From Gammaproteobacteria bacterium (GTDB taxonomy: Bacteria > Pseudomonadota > Gammaproteobacteria > Competibacterales > Competibacteraceae), in contig JACKNE010000008.1 of assembly GCA_024235035.1 (NCBI GenBank), positions 186,001 through 250,000 of the forward strand: a stretch of 64,000 nucleotides of DNA. Reading direction: 5' to 3'. The translations under genes and the position numbers were made by a program. Shown piece by piece: positions 25,647 through 33,293 of the stretch (position 1 is the first letter of the stretch; every line of letters starts with the position of its first letter). The notes below the pieces were generated by a model. That model did no database searches. It was given only the letters and a program-made list of their open reading frames with translations, and had not been told where the DNA came from.

Positions 25647-26306
25647 TTATTTCCAGAATCCGTGTTCGCGTAACAGCGTCTCGCTTAAACCGCCGCTGCC
25701 CGGTTGCGCCGCACGTTCGCCCAATAATAGTCGTTCCAAGTAACGGGCGATCAAATCCACTTCCAGGTTGACTCGCCGGCCAATCTTAAAATCTGCGAGC
25801 GTGGTTTCCGCCAAGGTATGCGGGACGATATTGAGTTCGAATGCAGCGCCATCGACCCGATTGACGGTCAGACTAACCCCGTCCACACCGATCGAGCCTT
25901 TTTCGGCAATGTAGCGGGCCAGCGCATCCGGGGCTTGAATACGCAGTCGCCAGGAGCGTCCATCCGAACGCCACTCGGTCACCACGCCAACGCCATCGAC
26001 ATGGCCACTGACCAGATGACCACCGAGCCGGGTAGTAGGCGTCAGCGCTTTTTCCAGGTTGACTTGCGTGCCCGATATCGCTTCAGCAAGATTGGTGCGT
26101 TCCAGGGTTTCACGAGAAGCGTCTGCCCAGAAGCCATCACCAGGCAGTTCGACCACCGTCAGGCAAACGCCGCTGACGGCGATGCTGTCGCCGAGCTGCA
26201 CGTCGCTTAGATCCAATTTGCCCGTGGCGATACGTAAACGGATATCGCTGCCGCGTGGTTGCAGAATAGCGATGGCGCCGACGGCGGCGATGATACCGGT
26301 AAACAT
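25647..26306 (-). CDS. ribE: riboflavin synthase alpha subunit
   Basis: A 219-residue protein with the two homologous lumazine-binding halves of riboflavin synthase: MFTGIIAAVGAIAIL at the start, VQLGDSIAVSGVCLTVVELPGDGFWADASRETLERTNL in the first half, and KGSIGVDGVSLTVNRVDGAAFELNIVPHTLAETTL in the second. It dismutates two lumazines into riboflavin. First gene of the ribE-ribB-ribH-nusB unit; no ribD lies immediately upstream and I saw no FMN-riboswitch-like leader in the 251 bases before it. Confidence 0.96.
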   Translation of the reverse strand: MFTGIIAAVGAIAILQPRGSDIRLRIATGKLDLSDVQLGDSIAVSGVCLTVVELPGDGFWADASRETLERTNLAEAISGTQVNLEKALTPTTRLGGHLVSGHVDGVGVVTEWRSDGRSWRLRIQAPDALARYIAEKGSIGVDGVSLTVNRVDGAAFELNIVPHTLAETTLADFKIGRRVNLEVDLIARYLERLLLGERAAQPGSGGLSETLLREHGFWK

Positions 26307-26557
26307 GACGATGTTCTCAAAAGAGCAGGATAGAAAAAGTTGGATGCAAGCCTGTAGGCTGTTTCAGAGTGAGACGTTGATCAGCTTCATCAGGAGTTGC
26401 CGTTGCCTAAAAACATTTAGGCCCATTATGCTACAAAGTTAGCTAGTATGTTCGCTCTAATTTGGATCGCTAAAGTACTCTCAATTCAGGCTGAAACCCA
26501 TCTGACCAACATGAAAAGCCAGCCATCCAATCAAGATCTTGCGTCGAGGAGAGTATC

Positions 26558-26947
26558 ATGACCAGCGTCACGCTGAAGAATATCGTCGAGGCGCCAGCCG
26601 TCGCTGACATCCGCGAGTCGGCTCATCGCATCTGGCTCGCCGGGCTAGGCGCCTTGGCCAAGACCCAGGAAGAAGGCGAGAAACTGTTCCAAGCCTTGGT
26701 CAAGGAGGGCGAACAGGTTGAGAAGCGCGCCAAGGATACGGCGGCGGCTCGGGTCGAGGAAGCCAAGGGCAAAGTGGTCGAACTCCAGGGTAAGACCAAC
26801 GCGCAATTCGACCGGTTGGAAGAACTGTTTCAGGAACGGGTTGCCCGAGTTTTGCATCGACTGGGCGCTCCGACCCAGGAAGATATTCAGGGACTGGCTC
26901 AGCGCGTCGAGAGACTGAATGAAAGCGTTTTGGCACTAAAAAAGTAA
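26558..26947 (+). CDS. phasin family protein (polyhydroxyalkanoate granule-associated)
   Basis: A 129-residue PhaF/PhaI-type phasin (PF05597-like). After a short variable start comes the family segment IRESAHRIWLAGLGALAKTQEEGEKLFQALVKEGEQVEKRAKD, then an amphipathic, heptad-rich stretch and a C-terminal helix (RVLHRLGAPTQEDIQGLAQRVERLNESVLALKK). Such proteins coat polyhydroxyalkanoate granules and help segregate them. The gene is transcribed alone, divergent from ribE across a 251-base spacer. It indicates that the host stores PHA. Confidence 0.92.
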   Translation: MTSVTLKNIVEAPAVADIRESAHRIWLAGLGALAKTQEEGEKLFQALVKEGEQVEKRAKDTAAARVEEAKGKVVELQGKTNAQFDRLEELFQERVARVLHRLGAPTQEDIQGLAQRVERLNESVLALKK

Positions 26948-26997
26948 CACTCAATCCACTTGCTTACAGGGTGATAACTCTTAATCGCCTGTCTTCT

Positions 26998-29127
26998 TTA
27001 CTGTGGAGTAAGCACACCGTAAAGCATCTTGGTAATTTCAGCCGCAGGCAGAGGCCAACTCAGATAGTATCCCTGAATCTCATTACAGCGCTTGGTCTTG
27101 AGAAAATGCAGTTGAGCCTCGTTCTCTACACCATCGGCGATAACCCGTAACCCCATGCTTTCAGCCATAGCGATCACCGCTGTGGCGATAGCAGCATTGC
27201 TGGGTTCCAAGTTGATCTCGCCCACGAACACCCTGTTGATCTTGAGTCGATCTAACGGTAATTCCTTGAGGTGACTCAAATTCGAATAGCCGGTGCCGAA
27301 ATCGCCGATGGTGAGTTGTACACCCAGACTCTTGAGAGTTCGAAGCGTGCGTGAGACCCCGTCCGGATCCTTCATCAACAAGCTTTCGGTGATTTCGAGT
27401 TCCAGCACCGCCGGCTCAAGACCAGTTTCTTTCAGAATCTGCGCCACCCGCTCTACAAAATAGGGTTGTACAAATTGCAAGGCGGAAATATTGACCGCTA
27501 TCCGTATCGGGCCAACCCCAGCTATTTGCCAGGCTTTAGCTTGCCGACACGCTGTACATAGCACCCATTCACCGATGGAGATGACGAGCCCGGTTTCCTC
27601 GGCAAGAGGAATAAACTCGAGAGGAGATACGACACCTAGCAGGTCGCTCGTCCAGCGTATCAAAGCTTCGACGCCACAGATACGACCACTGAGAAGATCA
27701 AGTTGCGGTTGGTAGCATAAAGCGAGTTCGTTACGCTCGATAGCTTTGCGTAACTGGTTTTCCATGATCAACCGCTTGTGAGCAGCTTCATTCAAGGTGG
27801 TATCGTAAAATCGGTAGAGATTTCGGCCTTGCTGCTTGGCGAAATACATAGCCATATCGGCATTTTTGATCAATGTTTCCGAATCCACTCCATCTTGAGG
27901 AAATACAGCGATACCAATGCTAGGAGTGATGAAAACTTCATGACCAGCTAGGGTGAGTGGCTGCGACAGGCTGGCCTGAATCCGTTCAGCAACGATGGCG
28001 GCATCCGCGCAACGCTGAATCTCAGGCAGCAACACTGTGAATTCGTCGCCCCCCAGCCGAGCAATGCTCTCATCCTGCCCTTCCGCCTCACTCCGTGACA
28101 CCGAGTCATTGGCGCGAACGCTCAGCCTCAACCGCTCAGCTGTTGCTTGGAGCAGCAGGTCGCCCACACCATGACCCAGAGTGTCGTTGATGCGCTTGAA
28201 ATTATCTAGATCCAGGAACAGCAACGCGAGCTGACAACGGCGACGTCTGGCCAGCTTGAGCGCTGTATCGAGGCGATCCTTGAAAAGCTCGCGATTCGGC
28301 AACCGCGTCAGGCTGTCGGTGAAGGCTAATTGCCAAATCCGCTCCTCCGCACGGCGCAATTCGGTGATGTCTTGCAAGGTGCCGTATAAATGGCTGGGAT
28401 TACCGGACGCATCCAAGGCGATCTCAACCTGTTGCTGAACATAACGCACGTTGCCGCTGGCATCCACGAGTCGATGACTGATTGCTCTCGATTCTTCACC
28501 CCGCCATACCTCTTTGAGCCATCGATTTAAAATATTCTTATCTTTTTCATAGACATGATCGATGATAATCCGGAACGGAACTTCGGGTGCCTGGGGATCG
28601 AGTCCCAGCATCTCGCAAACCTCCCGTGACAGATAGAGAAAATCCTGGCCCTGGTGCCAATCCCAGTACCCCAGCCGCGCGATGCGCTGCGCGGTGGTCA
28701 GCCGACGCTCGCTCTCGTGCAAACGGGTCATGGCTGCACTGGCCCGTAATAGATACCGGACCCGATATTCGAGTAGGATGAAATTGATCGGCTTGGTGAT
28801 AAAATCGGTCGCGCCAACCTTGAACGCTTGATTGATGGATTCATAGTCGTCCAAGCCGGTCATCATCAAAATTGGCATCTGCGCTCCCTCGGGCTGCCGA
28901 CGCAGCTCGGCGCAAGTCGCGAAACCATCCAGTTCGGGCATCACAACATCTAGGGTGACGAGATCAAGGCCCGTCTGTGCGCAAATTGCAAGCGCTTGGC
29001 GACCGTTTTCGGCTTGTTCGATGCGAAAACCCGCTTGCTCCAAGGCTTCGCTGACCAGGATACGGGTTGCAAGGTCGTCATCCACAACTAAAATCCTAGC
29101 CGGTGCGGAAACGGTATCAGCATTCAT
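26998..29127 (-). CDS. response regulator with PAS, GGDEF and EAL domains
   Basis: A 709-residue effector. Order: REC at about 10-130 (ILVVDDDLATRI..., phospho-acceptor in LVTLDVVMPELDG), a PAS/PAC domain at about 145-265 (WDWHQGQDFLYLSREVCEMLGL), GGDEF at about 275-440 with an intact RLGGDEF signature, and EAL at about 450-705 with GVEALIRW. Domain signatures are consistent with both diguanylate cyclase and c-di-GMP phosphodiesterase capability. The ATG at 29127 overlaps the TGA of the upstream hybrid kinase by 4 bases (ATGA), so the pair is translationally coupled and the kinase is the likely phosphodonor. A start at 29139 is open but would overlap more deeply. Confidence 0.9.
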   Translation of the reverse strand: MNADTVSAPARILVVDDDLATRILVSEALEQAGFRIEQAENGRQALAICAQTGLDLVTLDVVMPELDGFATCAELRRQPEGAQMPILMMTGLDDYESINQAFKVGATDFITKPINFILLEYRVRYLLRASAAMTRLHESERRLTTAQRIARLGYWDWHQGQDFLYLSREVCEMLGLDPQAPEVPFRIIIDHVYEKDKNILNRWLKEVWRGEESRAISHRLVDASGNVRYVQQQVEIALDASGNPSHLYGTLQDITELRRAEERIWQLAFTDSLTRLPNRELFKDRLDTALKLARRRRCQLALLFLDLDNFKRINDTLGHGVGDLLLQATAERLRLSVRANDSVSRSEAEGQDESIARLGGDEFTVLLPEIQRCADAAIVAERIQASLSQPLTLAGHEVFITPSIGIAVFPQDGVDSETLIKNADMAMYFAKQQGRNLYRFYDTTLNEAAHKRLIMENQLRKAIERNELALCYQPQLDLLSGRICGVEALIRWTSDLLGVVSPLEFIPLAEETGLVISIGEWVLCTACRQAKAWQIAGVGPIRIAVNISALQFVQPYFVERVAQILKETGLEPAVLELEITESLLMKDPDGVSRTLRTLKSLGVQLTIGDFGTGYSNLSHLKELPLDRLKINRVFVGEINLEPSNAAIATAVIAMAESMGLRVIADGVENEAQLHFLKTKRCNEIQGYYLSWPLPAAEITKMLYGVLTPQ

Positions 29128-31991
29128 CGGCGATTCCACTCAACAGAGTTCACCTGCTGCTCCTTTTCCATCTCCAGGACCAGCGCTTCCTGCACCCGTG
29201 CATAGTGATATTCCACCTCTCGCAACAAAGCAGGGACGTCTTCCAGACGCTGATTCCGCCCCGCGTATTCCAACTCCTTGCACACAGCCGCCAACTGCAT
29301 CGCTCCCAGGTTCGCGCTACTGGATTTCAGGCTGTGTACCGCTTGCCATAGCGCTTCAGGATCAGCGCGGGCTACCGCCTCACACACACGTTGAAATAAG
29401 GCTGGCGAGCTATCCAGATAGAGACCGATGATCTTACCCAGCATGCTGGGCTGACCAGGCCGCTGTAAGGCGCGAATTTGCGCCAGGGCGCGCTCATCCA
29501 ACAGCGCATCGATTGCAACCGGTGCGTGCGCAGGAGACAGATTTGCCGGCAAGGCAGCCACAGTGTTATCAGCGACGACTTCCACAGTAGGTAATTGGGA
29601 CCGTGTAGAAACGGCGGATGTGACAAGCGAAGGTAGTAAAATGACTCTTTTGGGCAACCAGCGACTCAGAATGGTCACCAATTGCGCCTGCTCGAACGGC
29701 TTACTCAGATAATCATCCATCCCAGCCGCTTGGCACTGCTCTTTGATCCCCTTCATGACATTGGCCGTCAGGGCGATGATCGGTACCCGTCGGCAATGCA
29801 TGGTGCTTTCCTGTTGCCGCCAGGCAGTGGTAGCAGCCAAACCATCCAGTACTGGCATCTGGCAGTCCATCAACACCAGGTCAAAAGACTCACGCGCTAA
29901 CGAGGCTATAGCCTGATGGCCATCGCTGACAACCACCACTTGGCAACCCAGGTGCTGAAGCATGGCCAACACCACCTCCTGGTTGACCGGGTTGTCTTCA
30001 GCGACCAACACTCGACCGTCGAAGCTCGGCAACTTGCTCGGCGAGAGGAGACGGCGAGATATCGGTTTTGCCAGCGAAATGGTCGGTTGCCTCAGTCGGC
30101 ACAGAGCATCGTAGAGGGCGGCCTGGCGCACGGGCTTGGGCAAACAGCACTCGACCCCGATGGCCAATGCCTGGTGGGTCACAGCCTCGTCCAAGCCGCC
30201 TGAAGTGAGCATCAGCAATCGCAGCGCGTTCAAGGTAGGATCGGCGCGAATTTGCTGGGCGAGCATCAAGCCATCTATCTCGGGCATACCCCAGTCAAGA
30301 ATAACAAAATCATAAGCAGCCCCGGTTTGTGTCGCCAAGCGTAGCGCGGCGAGCGCTTCCGCTCCGCTCGCCACACTGGTCTCACACACTCCCCAGCCGC
30401 TTAATCGATGATGCAAGATCTCGCGGTTGGTCGCATTGTCATCGACTACCAGCACCCGCCTATTTCGCAGCTCGGCGTGAGGTGCCTCTACAGGACATGG
30501 TGGTCCTTCCAAACGCGCCAGGGTCAGCGTGAACCAGAAACTCGACCCTGTATGCGGAGTACTCTCTACCCCTATTTCGCCGCCCATGAGCTGCACCAGG
30601 CGCTTGGAAATGGTCAAGCCCAGGCCAGTCCCACCATAGCAGCGAGCGATGGAATTATCGGCCTGGGTGAAGGCATCGAAAATCTGAGCTTGCGTCTCTA
30701 GGGTCATTCCGATCCCCGTGTCACTCACGGTAAAGCGCAACCGCGCGGCCTGGGTGTCTTGCGCCAATACCGTCAGGCGGATGACCACCTCACCGTGATC
30801 GGTGAACTTGATGGCATTGTCCACCAGGTTCACCATAATCTGTCGCAGCCGCCCTGGGTCGCCACGTAATTGACTCGGCAGATCCGTCGCTAGGTCAACC
30901 AGCAGTTCCAAATCTTTATGGTGTGCACGCTCAGCGAGCAGTATCGCTGTTTCCTCAATCAACGCTTGCAAATCGAAGGCCACGACTTCCAATCCCAGCT
31001 GTCCCGCCTCGATCTTAGAAAAATCTAAGATATCGTTGATGACAGCCAGCAATGTCTGGCCTGAGCGTTGAATGGTGTCAGCAAATCGACGCTGCTGAGT
31101 ACTCAGCGTTGTTTCTTGTAATAACTCCGTCATACCTAAGACGCCGTTCAACGGGGTGCGGATCTCGTGACTCATCATGGCCAGAAATTCACTCTTGGCC
31201 CGATTCGCCTCCTCAGCAGCCTCCTTGGCCAGCTGAAGTTGAGCATCATGCTGCTCAAGTTGATCGAGCATATGGTTGAATGCAGCGATGAGCACGCCCA
31301 ACTCGGTCACGCCGGGCTGTCCGGGGACGCGCACGGACAGATCGGCGCCATGACGGCTGATGTGCTTTATCGTGCCGATGAGCTGGTTCAGGGGGCGTGT
31401 CACGAACGCCGCAAGCGCACCCAACAATAGCGCGACCCCACCAACAAGAACGAACAAGCTCGTGCCAATACTGATATAAAGCACCCTTCGCAACTCGCTC
31501 GTCACCAGTTCGGCGGGAAATCCGACCACGACGCTCGCCACTCGCGTTCCATCTTGGTTGAAGACTGGAATCACTGCCATATGGGTGGGGACCGCACCAA
31601 AGTTCGCGCTCGTCGTCGAATCGCTGTTCCGCTGTAGGACTTCAAGCAAAGCGGACTGTGCTATTTGGTCTTCTATCCTCGCCGACTCGCTACTGAACAG
31701 AATCCGACCATCGCTCGTAGCCACGAAGGCATGGCTGATCCCTGAGTACAGGCTGACGACTGCCTGGCACTGCTCTTCGAAGCCCGTCAGATCTTCAATC
31801 GCGATCCCCAGCGCCAGGATGCGCTCCAATTGGAGTTTTAGACTCTTGCCGATGGCGAGCGAGCGTGACTGGAGCGCCTTCTCATACTGGCCTGAGAAAA
31901 TGTACCCGCTGATACTGATCGTTGTCGCCATCGCCGCTAATACGACACAGGTCGCGATCAGGACGATTCTGACTCGTAGCCCAAGACGCAT
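29124..31991 (-). CDS. hybrid sensor histidine kinase with two receivers and Hpt
   Basis: A 955-residue BarA-like hybrid kinase. Order: TM1 at about 10-30, a periplasmic sensor segment, TM2 at about 170-192 (YISIGTSLFVLVGGVALLLGALAAFV), HAMP, HisKA near 270 with FLAMMSHEIRTPLNGVLG (phospho-His), HATPase_c at about 380-495 with DNAIKFT, DTGIGM and GGTGLGLTI boxes, REC1 (ILDWGMPEIDG), REC2 (LVLMDCQMPVLDG), and a C-terminal Hpt with HSLKSSSANLGA. The four-step phosphorelay ends in the adjacent REC-PAS-GGDEF-EAL protein. It directly abuts the upstream substrate-binding protein gene (ATG immediately after TAA), suggesting that protein presents the signal. Confidence 0.92.
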   Translation of the reverse strand: MRLGLRVRIVLIATCVVLAAMATTISISGYIFSGQYEKALQSRSLAIGKSLKLQLERILALGIAIEDLTGFEEQCQAVVSLYSGISHAFVATSDGRILFSSESARIEDQIAQSALLEVLQRNSDSTTSANFGAVPTHMAVIPVFNQDGTRVASVVVGFPAELVTSELRRVLYISIGTSLFVLVGGVALLLGALAAFVTRPLNQLIGTIKHISRHGADLSVRVPGQPGVTELGVLIAAFNHMLDQLEQHDAQLQLAKEAAEEANRAKSEFLAMMSHEIRTPLNGVLGMTELLQETTLSTQQRRFADTIQRSGQTLLAVINDILDFSKIEAGQLGLEVVAFDLQALIEETAILLAERAHHKDLELLVDLATDLPSQLRGDPGRLRQIMVNLVDNAIKFTDHGEVVIRLTVLAQDTQAARLRFTVSDTGIGMTLETQAQIFDAFTQADNSIARCYGGTGLGLTISKRLVQLMGGEIGVESTPHTGSSFWFTLTLARLEGPPCPVEAPHAELRNRRVLVVDDNATNREILHHRLSGWGVCETSVASGAEALAALRLATQTGAAYDFVILDWGMPEIDGLMLAQQIRADPTLNALRLLMLTSGGLDEAVTHQALAIGVECCLPKPVRQAALYDALCRLRQPTISLAKPISRRLLSPSKLPSFDGRVLVAEDNPVNQEVVLAMLQHLGCQVVVVSDGHQAIASLARESFDLVLMDCQMPVLDGLAATTAWRQQESTMHCRRVPIIALTANVMKGIKEQCQAAGMDDYLSKPFEQAQLVTILSRWLPKRVILLPSLVTSAVSTRSQLPTVEVVADNTVAALPANLSPAHAPVAIDALLDERALAQIRALQRPGQPSMLGKIIGLYLDSSPALFQRVCEAVARADPEALWQAVHSLKSSSANLGAMQLAAVCKELEYAGRNQRLEDVPALLREVEYHYARVQEALVLEMEKEQQVNSVEWNRR

Positions 31992-33056
31992 TTACCGATC
32001 CCATCTGAATTTCTCGACCACTTCAACCGAGAGCAGCACCCCGCTTTTAACCTTGATGCCCAGCTTGTTGGCGCGCGCCAGGCTCAGGGTGGCGCGGCCC
32101 TTGGTGGTCGGTCGCATTGGAAAACTCGCTGGACTGCGGCCTTCGATCAAAATCGCACGCGCTAACCGGCCGGCCGCGCGTCCCTGCTCGTGTTCGGAGA
32201 CGGTAACCGCAACCAGCGTACCGTAATCCACGCGATCAGCCCAAAAGCTGAAGTCTGGAAGTACGCTGTTCTCAGCTGTCCACTGCAACACCTCTTGATA
32301 GGGAACATTTTTGCCTTGCTCATCTTTGAAGTTGAAGATACCGATCAAAGCGACGGCATCTACCTGAATTGGATACTCCTTGATCCTACGCTGGTACTCG
32401 GCAAAGGTCTGAAATCGCTCCCAAGCCACTATCTCGACCTCGGGAATCTGGGTGATACGCTCACGCATCCGCGTCATCACCGGGCCCCACATGGCGTCGC
32501 TGTCGAACACAGCGGCGATCCGTTTGACACCGGGCGCAACTTGCCTGAGTAAATTTACGGTTTCGACTAGGTGTTCTTGCTCCAAGACACCCGTGATATT
32601 CTTGCTGCCGACGAATCGGTAGATCTTCGGGTCTTTGTTGACTCCGCTGAATACGAAAGGCAGTGCCGTATCGATATAGTGGGTGGTGACATATTCCTGG
32701 GCATCATCATCGGTGACATAGACCAGATCCGGTTGCCACGACTCGATCAAGGCGCGCGCCTCCTGGCCTTTCTGGTCTTTTGCTTCCGCTGCGCTGTTCC
32801 GCTTGGTGTCCATCTGGAAGATCCGATATTCGACTGATGCACCCGCCATACCTTCCTTAAAGCCCGCTAGCTGGCCATCGGTCCAGCGCCACGGCGAGTG
32901 ATAGCTCATGATGTGGAGGATCTTATGCGGTGTCCTTTGCGCTACGCGGACAGCCTGCACGGTAGCACTCCAGGTATGCACGACCCATACTACCGCGACG
33001 ATTCCCAGCGCCCAGCGCATATGCTTTCTCAGGTTCAATGTTGAGTTTATCTTCAT
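31992..33056 (-). CDS. ABC-type substrate-binding-like sensor component (ABC_sub_bind family)
   Basis: A 354-residue periplasmic-binding-protein fold of the PF04392 type. The N-terminus has a membrane/signal segment (WALGIVAVVWVVHTWSATVQA). Visible features are ILHIMSYHSPWRWTDGQLAGFKEGM, YVTDDDAQEYV, LPFVFSGVNKDPKIY, VAPGVKRIAAVFDSD and a C-terminal GTLVAVTVSEHEQGRAAGRLARAILIEG. No ABC permease or ATPase is adjacent. Its stop abuts the start of the hybrid histidine kinase, so it more likely serves as a ligand-binding signal input than as a transporter subunit. Ligand unknown. Confidence 0.82.
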   Translation of the reverse strand: MKINSTLNLRKHMRWALGIVAVVWVVHTWSATVQAVRVAQRTPHKILHIMSYHSPWRWTDGQLAGFKEGMAGASVEYRIFQMDTKRNSAAEAKDQKGQEARALIESWQPDLVYVTDDDAQEYVTTHYIDTALPFVFSGVNKDPKIYRFVGSKNITGVLEQEHLVETVNLLRQVAPGVKRIAAVFDSDAMWGPVMTRMRERITQIPEVEIVAWERFQTFAEYQRRIKEYPIQVDAVALIGIFNFKDEQGKNVPYQEVLQWTAENSVLPDFSFWADRVDYGTLVAVTVSEHEQGRAAGRLARAILIEGRSPASFPMRPTTKGRATLSLARANKLGIKVKSGVLLSVEVVEKFRWDR

Positions 33057-33293
33057 GAAGTTAATAATAGCGAGAATTGACCTTTCTCAAAGAACCGTAT
33101 GGGCAAAGATCGCGACTCACCATACCCTTCCATAGCTTGCTCTCGACCCAAGCGCAAAGCGATCCTCATCCACTGCCATGTCTCAGATCCAACTGCGGTC
33201 TCAAATTTTCACCCCCCGCTTGGTTGGCAGCACGACCCAAATCACTGGCTGGCTGGTAGATAGATCGCTAAAAAAATGTGACAAAAAGATAGC

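Noticed and set aside
26307..26557. Possible FMN riboswitch upstream of ribE
   Set aside because: The conserved RFN-element blocks were not found in the spacer.
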